A stretch of DNA of 64,000 nt, taken from assembly GCA_905331475.1 (NCBI GenBank), contig CAJNYU010004233.1:1-64000 (forward strand), read 5' to 3'. Shown piece after piece: positions 38,465 to 50,141 of this stretch. The notes beneath the pieces are model-generated. The model searched no databases. It saw nothing but the letters and a program-made list of their open reading frames with translations, and was not told the origin of the DNA. Position 1 is the stretch's first letter, and each line of letters opens with the position of its first letter. Source of the stretch: Rotaria socialis. Lineage: Eukaryota; Rotifera; Eurotatoria; Philodinida; Philodinidae. The translations under genes were made by a program, and so were the position numbers.

Positions 38465-41400
38465 ATGGCAAATTGGACAGTGAAGAAGGTTACTGATTGG
38501 TTGAAAGCAAATGGTTTTAAAAAGCAGGCGAAAATATTCAAAGGTAGTCATTTCTATAGCACTACACATTAATGGTAAATCTCTTTTCTTATTGTGTTAG
38601 ATAGGAACATAGACGGGTTATCTCTAATGAAACTAACCGATGCTGATATAACGCAACTCATTTTGGAAATCAACGCAGATGGATCGATAGAAAAATCGAC
38701 TATTGGGGCAACAAGTAGATTTAAAACAAAATTAATGCAATTGAAGATGGAGATACAACAAAAAAATCAGAATAATCATATTGAGGAAGAAAATTTTCGA
38801 TGAAGATTATCTCGATTTTAATATGTTTTAATGTTATTTAGAGTTGACAATGTTTCATCTGAATTCGTTCCATCAACTATGGTTCATAGAACAGATTTCA
38901 ATGCGGTAAATATTGGGAATGATGAATTACTAAATAAAAGTTAGAAATTTATTTTAGAAGAGATTTTTATCAAGACACATTGTTCCTGTTTTCTAGTTAT
39001 CGATAATCTTCCATTCAGTATTTTGAATTGAAAAGGAATTCAACAGGCACTGAATATTGATGATAGCTTTTTTACAGTCATAATCGCCTCATTATATGAA
39101 GTTTGGTTAAAATATGCTCTAAACTACTTAGAACATTAATCATTATTCGATCTTTACTTTAAAACAAGTCATTAGTTGTTCACAAGATCAGTATTTTCTT
39201 CAGACGCATATTTAGAGATATTTTGACTTATATTTCCAGGATTTCATTCTTTAAAAAAAAGAACGAGTTAATAAGATCAAATACTAAGACAAATATATGA
39301 GATGCCAGTATGAGATTTTATAGTTCTAAGATAACACAGTTTTTCTTTATAGTTTATCTCGTTTTTTATTGATGATTTTCATACTTTCTGTAACTTCTAA
39401 AACATCTAAAAGCTATGCATTTTGGTCATTTTTTTTTGCTGAATTATCTATGGAGTTTCATCATACCGAGTTTTTGCTTTATTTTTCTACAGGAACATCT
39501 AGAAGTCGTATTAATCGTCTGAGTTGGTTTATTTTTGGTCAGTTTTTATTGCTCTAAAGAAAAGCATTTCAAAATAAAGATGAACAGTTTTTTAAATTTA
39601 TCTGAATTAGTGAAGTCATCATCATTTTGTCTTTATCGTCAACAATAAAAATTTAAGAAAAGAAATGCCATTGTCAATTATTATGGAACAAAACATGAGC
39701 ATTCATACTATATTAGAATGAGGATTAGATACAGAATTTCGATTGTTCAAAATGAGTATTAGTCACTTTTCTTTTGCTGAATCTCCATCTAACATCTCGG
39801 TAAATTAAGATGAACATTTTAGCATAGACTATTCACTGAAGTTGTAATATATAGCGAGAGTTTCGTATTCATTCCATATACTTGATGCAAGGTGAACTTT
39901 TTGAAAACAAGTCGATCATTAAATCCAACCACACATAGAATTCAAAGATATATCGACTGGTTAAAGCCATACAAGAAGTATCGATCAAAATTTGTTTTAT
40001 TACTACTATATACAGATTCTGCTATATCATCGATTGAATTTATTTTATTTCTCAGGATAAACGCCAACTGGACATTGTTTCTAAAAAATCTACAAAGAAA
40101 AACTCGAATACTTCAATATGTGAAACAACTTACTTAATTGATGATGAAATTCAAATTGAATTTTTCAAAAAACCTCAATTTATTTCACATTTAATTAATT
40201 ATATAAAACAAGAAACATTCGCAATTGAAATTGAAATAAAACAAGTGCATTCAAACGATGAAGAATCAGTATTTGATTATACAATAAAATTCATTGGAAG
40301 AAAAAAACAAAATCGAGTTGTTCGAAATTTTGTCAAAAACTTATTCAAGTCAATAAAATCGAAAATATATCATCAAAATATTGTTAAAACATGGCTATTT
40401 AACATAACATCAATTGGTATTGTTCAAAATATCTTAGATGATAAAACTCATCTATTTACTGTATGCCAATGGAATAGATTGAATAGTAAAATCTTAGAAG
40501 TTTATTATTTCGATGATGAAAAATTTAATTCTTTTCAAAATCTTATTGATATTGATGATATTATTCACAATCATATTTTACAGCTAAATATTCTTGTTTC
40601 AACAAATAAATCAACTCAAATTATTGAATTTATACATCTGCATACAAATGAAATTTTATCAAAATTTGAAATTAGTTCAACAAAACAATATGATGAAGAA
40701 TTCAATGAAAATATGAATCAATATGAACAAGATCATATGTTAATATCTGTTACACGAAATCCATATATTAAAAATCGAAATAAAACAAAACATATCATTA
40801 AAATATTTGGTTATCAAAAACTTGTGAATGAAGTTTTTCAAAAGTTCAAAAATTTATTTGATAAATATCGATTGAGAAAATATAAATTTGGCCAAATTTC
40901 ATCTGAACAAGTATGTCCCTGTTTTATTTATAGCTCTTCCCTGTTAGATAGGAATCTAATATTTTAAGCAAAAACATAGATTCGATTCAATTGATACTTA
41001 CACGTTACTGATGAGCATCACATTTGTTAAAGTATTTTTTACTTAACATACAGAAATCATTCGAAGTTTTTCTTTTGCTAAAACAAGATAAAAATATTTG
41101 TTTCTTGATTTTATTTGCATCATTTTCAATGCTTCCTAATCATAGATTCCGTGTTAAATATATTTATAAAGATTTTGAATTATCCAGAATTCAATGTGTG
41201 ATTTCTTTCATTTTACTGTTTGTAAACAGTTGAGAACGATTCATTCACTTTTTATTTTATAAGATTCATTATCCATGCTACTATACTAATTATTAACTAA
41301 AACAAAACAAAAAGCAATATTTTTATGATTTATTATTTTCTTTAAATATTCATTGATTTTGTTTTCTTAAAAAACAGCTTGAATATCTTGCAAATTTTTG

Positions 41401-44400
41401 TATCGAACAATTACATGATATTGCAAGAGAATTTCATAATGATTATATAAAATTAAATATTCGAGAAAATCAATTTTATGCTCCACACTATTTAAAAAAT
41501 AAAATAGAAAATTCTATCTTAAATTTATTATCTAATTTGAAAACAAGTACATTCAAAAGTAAAGAATTACATTATGATATTGCTGAAAAATTATATTTGC
41601 ATATAAAAAAACTTGCTCAACAAAACCGTTGCTATTGTGAATTAGCATTAAAAAGCAAAAGTAAATCTTATCGAATACCAAGATCTAATAAAAATTCATC
41701 ATTGGTATCAAAATCAATAATAGAACAATCAAAGTCATTTTGTTCATCTCCACTAGTTTTTTCTCAAACGAAATTAACTAATGGTTCAATTGAAATTGTT
41801 ATGGGTGACATCGCTTTACAAAACGTAAGTTTTAAATTTATCGAAATGTTAATTTTGATGATAATTCTAGGTCGACATTATTATTATTTCATCTACATCA
41901 TTCGGATTAAAAGAAAGTTTAATTGAACGAGCAGGTGAAATAATTGAACAACAACCATCAAGTCAAACGTATCAACAAGACAATAGATTGAGTTCAATTC
42001 CATTTATTACGGAAACAACTGGTGGACATTTAAATTGCCGAAAAATTTTATTTGTGAATTGGTCATTACCAACTATAATATTCGATGAAGACTATTTGAG
42101 TGATTTAATTCAATTATATATTTCGAAATCGATTCGTTATGTTATCAAGGAATGTGAGCGAGCAAATTTAACCACACAAACAATTGCATTTGCAGTTCCC
42201 GACTCATGTAAACACGAACAAATTTTAGCAGAAGAAATGATTGAAGAAACAATCAATCAAATTAATTTGGCAAAAGTTGTCTCATTAAAAGTATCGTTCG
42301 TTTTATTACCAGATCAGCAGACGTTACATCAACTATTTTTAAATATTATTCAAACAATACAAACAGGAAAAGATTGTTGTGACATTTTTTTATGTCCCGC
42401 AACAAGTAAGATTTTACGTAATTTATATTAAGAACCAACAAATTATAGGAAATCTGTTCAATTTGAATGATCAATCGAATTGATAGGATTGCAATAGTAA
42501 TTATTACATATATACAGAATAATAAAAACAGTATTGATAAACTCATATTTTATTATTTCATAAATTGAAACATTATCATTACTTTCCTGAACCGTAAAAA
42601 TTATCATATATTTTGAAATAAGACTGTTTATAATCTTTATGATGTAAACTAGATGTTAAAAGCTGTTAGTACAATTCCTGTGGGATTAAAATGTGAAACA
42701 CGATGAAACTCTTTTTCTGGAATCCGTCTATAACGGTCAGTGATAGTCTGTGAAGCTTCTCTGTCACGGTCTGTACTATGATGTATCGAGTCTCTAGAAA
42801 CTGCCACAGACCGTTACAGAGAAAAGAATTCATTAATTTCTCTGTAACGGTCTGTGGGAGGGGGGGGGGGGGGGAGGNNNNNNNNNNGGGCCCAAATTTC
42901 TACCCTATATACTTCAGCACTCCTTTCAGATCGTGTTTCACAAAAAATTTTCCGAAAATTACTTATCTTAAAAAATAATATTGTAAAACTGACATACATT
43001 TTCGAACAAATGATAAGGATACATTTAAAGGCAAAATTTTGCAAAATCCCACTCTTTTCTTCATTATATCAATTATTGACTAATGAGAGATTACGCTAGT
43101 TAAATGTGAGAAACAATACTGATCGTAGTAGCCAGTGTATGTGTTCTTTTCAGATTTAACCAACACAAGTATATGACTGGATTACAGATATTAACAATAA
43201 AATATTCCATTATACGGAAGACTCCTCCTCTAAGTTTACATGACGTTAGCTGAGAGAGAGTATATATATATATATAAATGTTTCACACTATCGGCTACAT
43301 CAAATTAGCTAGGCTAAGCTAAGTTAATATTGAAGCTATATTCGCATTTTAGTACATTGATCTTGGACTAATTTTCTTTGTTTAACTTTTTGTGCATTTA
43401 TAAAAATTGATGCAAATCAGAGACGTGCCTAGGGCAGAACGAGATAGAACGCAAGTTCAAATTTCGCCCTGTCCTGCTGCCCGCCTGGGCATGGGTGCTA
43501 GCACGACAAGACAGCAAAAGTTGTCCTGTGCATGTCTCTAATTCAAATCAAGAAATTTAACAAACTTTATGATGACTAATATAGAGTGCCAAAAAGCAAA
43601 GACTTTATCTTTATCTTCCTACAATTATGGTTCTTTCTTAATTTTAATTTGACTTTTCTAGAGTGTAAGTTTTTTATGTTCAAATTATGTTTTATCGTTT
43701 AAAAAATTCTATTTAAATATATTCTGTCTATTTTTCTAGCTATTCAAATAACTCTTACATGTTCAAATGTAGATAATTTAAAGCAATGTGAAAAAAGAAT
43801 AAATAATTATTTAAACCGATCAATTTTTAAAATAAACCTAGATGGATTTGAAAATTGGAATCAAGACATGATCAATGCTTTTTATAAATATTCTATAGAT
43901 AGATGTACTTTACCTAAATTAGATAAAGATGAAAAAGTTGTATTACATGGCCCGATAAACAGTGTTTATGAAGTTAAACAAAAATATGCTTTGATAAAAA
44001 CATTAGCTCAAGAAAAAACCAATTTATTATCATTATTTTCAACTGAAACATTATTTGTTGACTATACTATTATGTTGAGTTATTCACCAGATGATTCAAT
44101 AGTATCACAACGTTTAGCTAATTTTCTTATTGACGAAGGTTTTTCTGTATGGTTAAATTTAAATCAATCAAGAAACAATGAAGAACATTTTGAAATGGTA
44201 AACAAATCTTATTGTATTATTCTTTGCATAAGTAAAAATTATTTTCATGATAAATTATGTGAACAAGAAGCAAAATATGCAAATCAAATAGGAAAATGCA
44301 TTATTCCTGTAAAAGTTCAAAATTATGAACCAATCGAATGGTTAGAAAAGTTAATTGAAAAAGAATCATACTTTCAATTATTTGGATCAGAAAATCATTT

Positions 44401-46575
44401 TAACTTAGAATATGATAAATTATTATTGAAACTTGTAAGTTTGTTTGACATTTATCAAAACGAAAGCAATATATCGAATTCACTTGAATTATAGAAAATT
44501 AGTTTTTCATATCATGTAAAACTACTTATTTACTTGAGTTGATTGTTAAAATCAAGAGAATAATTAATCGAGGTTAAATTTGAATATTAATATTTATCGC
44601 ATCATTTTTAACTTTAATTTTATGGCTTAATCACAGATTTTAATGCATTTCAATACGGGCTGTTTTTAAAATTTTCTAAATTGAACAAGATTCATATCAT
44701 TCATTGTAAGATATATGAGTCTTTAATAAACTGCAAGAAAATATTATTTTTTCTATCTTTAATAAGCATTCAAGTAACTTGTGGGCTAAATTTTGTCGCC
44801 TTAAAATTCATCTAATGTATTTTACTTACATTCTCCTGTTGAAATAAATCGATAATAAAACTTTCTCTCTTACAGAAGATATTTTTTCTTACATTTTATA
44901 TCTTAGTGAAACGCAGCCAAATCGTCTGTTGACTAGCAAATTTTAAAAAGCAAGAAAACTGGATATATGTATATATATTTGAAAATCTCTACAAAGCTAT
45001 CAAGTCTAGTGGTACATGGACGTATTGCCATAAACATAGATAAAATAAATTGAGTACAAAATTCTTTTTTTTTTCCATCATGTTCTGATCAAACAGTTGA
45101 TTTATGTAACATGTAAGATATTTTCTCTTGTCTTAAAGTTGGATGTCCAATTTCCATTTTTCGATAAAAAAAAAACATCGTTGTTTAACTAGCTAGCTAT
45201 TCACTTCGATCCACCCTTTTTTTTATGTTACGCTCTTCACTTTTAATCGATATCATTTGAAAATGATTTCATATGAAGTTACTTAGCTACATGATTGAAA
45301 AAAGAAAACACCATCTTCAATTGATGTTTAATCAATTTTGATTTCAGTTCCAATGTATAGCAAACAGTTATATCCACTCATTTAAGCAAGCATCTGATCA
45401 ATCGAATGTTTTACAGGCGAATGGTCCTATCAAATGTGTAGGAACTAATAAAGAATTTGACTTTCTACTAACACCAGACCAAAACAAAGTCAAGTATGAA
45501 AATTATATTCAAAATTTAGCTAAATCAGAAAAAGGAAAAATAACTGACAATGATAAAAACAACCTGACAGAAAAAATACAAGATATTATTCATGCAAAAG
45601 AAAATCAATGCAGAAAGTATTTGTATGAAAATAAGTGGTATTGCTGTGTGTATCCATTGATTTTACAACTTATTTCTCATATTTTCTTTCTTGATAGATT
45701 TACAAACTCTAGATAGTCCAGAGAAGCAACAAAAAAAAGATAAAATCAAGCAATGCGTATGGTTTAATATTGGAATCCTATCTTACAAACAATGGTTAAA
45801 CAAAATAGAAAATTTTAAAACAACATTAAATATTGCACCATTTACATATACTGGTGATGTTAATAAAGCGATTTTCCCTATGTTGAATGAAGTTTTACGA
45901 AATTCATATTTATTATTATCCTTACGAAAGCATTATCCAATAGAAAAAGAATTCAATAATCTTGCTGAACAGAATAATAATCGTACTATAAGCGGCTCAT
46001 TTAAAAAGAGATCGTTAATGATATTAAAACATCAAGAAGAAATGACTTGTAAAAACTTAAATCTAAATGATATTGATTCTCAAACAACATCAATTCGAAA
46101 AAGCACTTCACTAGTTTGTTTTTCTAACAATAAAAACATGTCAAAAAACAGTAGAAAGATGAAACAAGATTTTAAGAAAACTTGTAAACAGCAACTCATT
46201 GTGCTTAAACAATGTCCCGCAAAAGCGTCTTTAACAGAAAAAGAACTGTTAGACTTTAAATTCAAATTTGCTGAACGAATGAAAACGAATGAGTATGAAT
46301 TTGAAAAGTTCTGTGAAAATTATAAACATTCATTATGTTCATCGTCCAAACAAAACATAAATAAATGTTCAACAGCTATATTTGGCCCATGTCCATTTTC
46401 AACTGTAACAATCGAATCATTTAAAACGATAAAAACAAACAATAGTACTGAGCTTCCATTAAAATTTCCTTGGAATGGAGTTTTTGATACAAAAATACCA
46501 TCAACAACATGGAAAAATCCGACAATAGTCTTCTACTTCGAAACAAAATCATCCGAGGCGCATCACATAAAATAG
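38465..46575 (+). CDS. SAM-KH-macro-TIR multidomain protein, copy B
   Basis: Paralogue of copy A on the opposite strand. Exons: 38465-38543, from 38601 (SAM), a possible 38842-38905, then 40056-40910, 41378-41824, 41871-42405, 43740-44434, 45348-45645, 45698-46575. From 40056 onward all phases agree (1235 residues) and each intron has a copy A counterpart in position and phase. SAM: MANWTVKKVTDWLKANGF, NIDGLSLMKL. KH-like region: HIIKIFGYQKLVNEVFQKF. Macro-like domain: GDIALQNVDIIIISS, ERAGEIIEQQ, TGGHLNCRKILFVNW, QTIAFAVPDS. KH-like: QITLTCSNVDNLKQCEKRI, VVLHGPI. TIR: YTIMLSYSPDDSI, YCIILCISKNYF, CEQEAKYA with the NADase-position Glu. Unknown C-terminal region: PFTYTGDVNKAIF. The SAM exon runs into TGA at 38801-38803 with no GT donor before it, so its link to the rest is unproven. 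The donor after 44434 may be skipped, giving a stop at 44494. AATAAA at 46619. Confidence 0.75.
38906..40055. other. Intron or spacer between SAM part and main body of copy B
   Basis: If 38842-38905 is a real exon (acceptor TTATTTAG, donor GCG/GTAAAT, phase-0 exit), this 1.15-kb stretch is an intron entering the phase-0 exon at 40056. The open frame 39892-40137 overlaps that exon in another frame and is not taken as coding. Confidence 0.45.
42804..42857. repeat. Perfect 21-base inverted repeat (hairpin)
   Basis: Arms CCACAGACCGTTACAGAGAAA and its exact complement are separated by 12 bases. A related word, CTCTGTCACGGTCTGTAC, lies upstream at about 42760-42777. The right arm runs directly into a poly-G tract and the assembly gap. 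Confidence 0.85.
42878..42887. other. Assembly gap (10 N) next to poly-G
   Basis: Ten N bases preceded by about 20 G and followed by GGGCCC. Translations through it are meaningless. It lies within the copy B intron, so it does not break coding sequence. Confidence 0.98.
43419..43539. repeat. GC-rich short element with inverted ends
   Basis: It begins AGAGACGTGCCTAGGGC and ends GTGCATGTCTCT; the 10-base ends are inverted copies with one mismatch. The interior (CCCTGTCCTGCTGCCCGCC) is much richer in GC than the surroundings. It is probably a small non-autonomous element. Confidence 0.45.
44435..45347. other. Intron of copy B between TIR and C-terminal exons
   Basis: Bounded by CTT/GTAAGT and TTTCAG, phase 0 on both sides. 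The equivalent intron of copy A (28513-29754) has the same phase and a GTAAGT donor at the same codon. If it is retained, the TIR ends at the stop after ISNSLEL. No other gene was seen. Confidence 0.55.
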
Positions 46576-46791
46576 CAATTTCATTTTTGTGTACTCTTCA
46601 TAGTTAAGATTTTTATCAAATAAAAGAAATTTCATTACAAAAAATGATGTTTGCCACGTGATATTCAGTCATTTTCGTGCATAAAAAACTTTAAATATAA
46701 TAAATATTTTTATTCTTATAATTAAATTAGATATTGATGTAAAAATATCGAATAGAAATGAAAACTAAATCATACGAAAAGACTTGTTTTA

Positions 46792-48101
46792 TTATTTTTC
46801 CATCAATCGGTAAATGTATACTATGTTTTCATTATAAGCAGGTACAAACATTTCTAGATATCCATCGTTGTCAACGTCTTCAACAGTAACTTGACCAATC
46901 GTTGATTTTTCAGATTTATGAATTATTGTTGTTGAATATTCCCAATTCGATGGATCATTATCATGAATCGCTTCTAACAAATAGACACAACCATCATCAT
47001 CACCAGACAATATTAAAATTGGTTTCTTCCGAATAGCAAGAGAATAAAATTGAATTGCAATGCCTTCTCCTGGTGCTCCTCGACCTTTGGCTTGTGTTAG
47101 TGGTTTAAATCCACTTGCAAGAATATGTTTTACGAAGTTTCCCGTACGAATTTCACCTGAAGGTGGAAGTTCATAAGCAATGAGTGAACCATTAAATTCA
47201 TCATTGACAGTAACAAGTAGATCAGGTTTATTATCACCATTAAGATCTACGGTTAATTGCACGTATGCATATGGAAGTGGTTCATAGTCAATATGACGTA
47301 CATGTAATTTAGTAGTATCATTCCAAAATGGATCTGAATCAGACCAAAACATTTGAAGTTTCCTTTCAAAAAATGAATTCGCAAAAAGAACCTAAAATAA
47401 TAAAAATAAAGAATTTTCAAATTTTTTTCAGCACCAACAGATCATACTTGTAAGGAATCAACTATGGCAAATTGTACTTGAATTTCTGGTCCACCATCCG
47501 ATAGTAAATAGTTAAGTTTCCAAGGACCAGTTATCGTTCGATTTCCTGGATTTTTCAGCCAAATTAATTGAGTTCTAGGTGCACCGATTAATGGAACATT
47601 TGCACGTCCCGCTATTATGTCAATAAAGCCATCTCCGTCCATATCTTTGAATTCAGCATCATGATAGAACCAATTTGTTTTATCACTTGGTACTAACGGT
47701 GTTATAGTAGTTTCAGAGATGAAATAAAGATTTCCGTTAGTTTTACCAGGCACAAGAAAACCACTTGGAACAATCATAGAATATTCTACTAATGGATCTG
47801 CTGATACGATACCGTTCGGCCATGTTATTTGACTGGTTATACGTGTTGGTATAATCTGTGTTGTTAATTGTTGTCCTATATTAGGTACACTGTAAACAGA
47901 GTCTGTAGTTTCTGGAATTGCATTGAAACAAGAAATAAATAAACCCCATGATGTTGAATTTAATGTCCATGTACGAAGAAGCGTTAAAAAGCCAGGATGA
48001 GCTAATTCGAATTTATTTATAAGAACTGGTGAGATCTCACTTTTTGTCAATAAAGGACAAGTTAAAGTACTCACAAGAGTAATAAACTGATAAAGTTGCA
48101 T
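46792..48101 (-). CDS. Secreted FG-GAP/VCBS repeat protein
   Basis: Exons 48101-47448 and 47391-46792, phase 0, 417 residues. A hydrophobic N-terminus (MQLYQFITLVSTLTCPLL) looks like a signal peptide. Repeats of the FG-GAP/VCBS type carry calcium-binding cores DMDGDGFIDIIAG, DLNGDNKPDLLV and DVDNDGYLEMFVP, as in integrin-like beta-propellers. Secreted proteins of this type are common in fungi and bacteria, and bdelloids are known to carry many foreign genes, so horizontal origin is a reasonable guess but not shown here. The ligand or substrate is unknown. The gene is convergent with copy B; 216 bases separate the stops. An acceptor (TCTCATAG) ends one base before the ATG, suggesting trans-splicing. 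Confidence 0.85.
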
Positions 48102-48104
48102 CCT

Positions 48105-50141
48105 ATGAGATATAATAAAAAAAGTAAATGTAAATGTTTTATCTATACCATATTTGTTTTATAATCATGGTCATGTGTGCTGTAAAAGAAAACAACATTC
48201 TGCAGTGTCTTGCATTATTATGTAATACAGTTACATTTGTATGTCATTTTTTTATCAAATAGTACCTGACTAGTCTTATATGAGCGATGATTTAAAAATG
48301 AAAATTTTATTGATAAAGTTATTTTTCATTATCATTTAAATTAGGAATTTCTCGTTTTAGTCAAATCAAAAAAAATTTTACCATAATTTATTTCAGTATA
48401 CTGCCTAAATTTTAACAACTGATTGATCGTTTATTCTATGCCACTTTAATATGTTTACTTAAGATATCACGCTATCTGTGCTATATTTGAAAACCAATAA
48501 ATTTTAAATAAGCATACCGATCAATAGCTTCGTGCGAGATTTAACATTCATTTGACTTTTTTCTTATTCAAAGAATTACAAATTTTCTTGTATATCATAA
48601 CATTAAATATATGTGTGTGTGTGTTTGTTTTTTGTCGAGCATGGTTATGATTTCCTAATCTTTTTGTTTTTAAATAAATGCGACTTATCTGGGATAGCTA
48701 ATATCATAGTGAATTCCGCCAAACAATATCGTCATTTACCTTGCCAGTTTCTATTGTGATTTGTTATTTCATGAACAATCAGTGGTGGATTTTCGAGAAA
48801 AAAGTACTGAGGGATAATAGTTTAATTTTCGGAAAAAAGGATTGTAATTTTCCTAGCAAAAAAGACTCAGCTGATATCACTCATGATAACCCTCAAGATA
48901 TTTTTATGATCACGAACACTTCTAGTCTCCATAGTAGTTTCTCTGATCTTCACTTTATCGTTACCAATCATAAACGTCTAGATTCGTCACTAGTGTGCAA
49001 GCTAGCGTCGACATTAATGATGATATTCACGTAGATTATGTGCATCATCTCATTCCTTATATTCACTTACGAACTCATGGCCTCGTTTCGTAAATTCTAG
49101 ATTTCTAGACTGAATCATCATATATATCGAAAGTTTTATCAATGCCGTCATTATCGATTAACTACAAATAACTAGTTGACAGCCGAATAAGTATGATATC
49201 GAACTAGATCTTTGACAGATATAAGCATGTTTTTTATACAACTAAATTTTGTTCATTACACTAACGAATAGCCATATGTGACTCGAATTGTTTTTTATGT
49301 TTATCATTTGATTGATAAGATATTTAGATGAAAATATCCATATAGAAAATACTGCTGTCAAATCTACTGATTTAGCAAGAAGATTTTCCACTATTGAACT
49401 TTTGTTCTAGCGAAGAAATCTCCTGAAACCACAAGCTAATTTTTCATAATCGTTGCTAACTTTTCGATGTGTTATCAGTTAGAATTTTTTTAACAACTTG
49501 AATCAATCAAACGAAAAAAAAAGAACTTTTACACTATTTCATGTGTTGAACAATCGCGAAGAAACTACACTGTTTCTACTTGAGTTTTCAAAAACTAAGA
49601 TGATCGAATTCATAAACAAATACTATAACAAAGACTTGTACAAATGTGAACAAGAGGAAAGAGCTAACGGTATAGACGAACAATCTGTTATTTTTATTTT
49701 TATTTTTCAATTACAAATACATCAATCTTGGTTTCTTTGATGATTAATTATCAGCTGATCAGATGATATTCAATGAAGTATACACATAAACTTTCTATCT
49801 CAGTTAGATGTTATTATTTGTTACTACATTTATTCGTTAAGAAGATCTAACGCATGACTAATCGTTTGCATTCAGGTCATTAACTGCTTAAATAAACTAA
49901 GGAAACGATGTCATTTATTATCATACGATGCGAGAAAATTTTTTTTTCTATTAACAACTGACTGATTTCTTAAGAGAGAAAAAATTAGGCGCTGAGGCTA
50001 TTCGGTCGAGTATACAAAGAAAGAAGAAGAAAAAAGAACGATAGACATTTGTCTTGTCGATTGAAGTTGAGTTCTATGCCGTTCAATTAACATACATTTT
50101 CTTCTTCGCTTCATTCTTATATTCATTTATTCGTTGATACA
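48105..50141. other. Intergenic between divergent genes
   Basis: About 2 kb between the FG-GAP gene (minus) and the sFRP-like gene (plus), so it should contain both promoters. A GT microsatellite lies near 48610-48628. Open frames at 48741-49034 and 49498-49740 look like chance. Confidence 0.55.

Larger units (their letters stand above)
42406..43739. other. Copy B intron with hairpin, assembly gap and repeat
   Basis: A phase-1 intron between the macro-like and KH/TIR exons. It contains the hairpin 42804-42857, the gap 42878-42887, an (AT)n run near 43260 and the repeat 43419-43539. No gene was seen. Confidence 0.6.

Noticed and set aside
48741..49740. Two open frames between the FG-GAP and sFRP-like genes
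   Set aside because: Low-complexity, AT-driven composition, no domains and no splice context.
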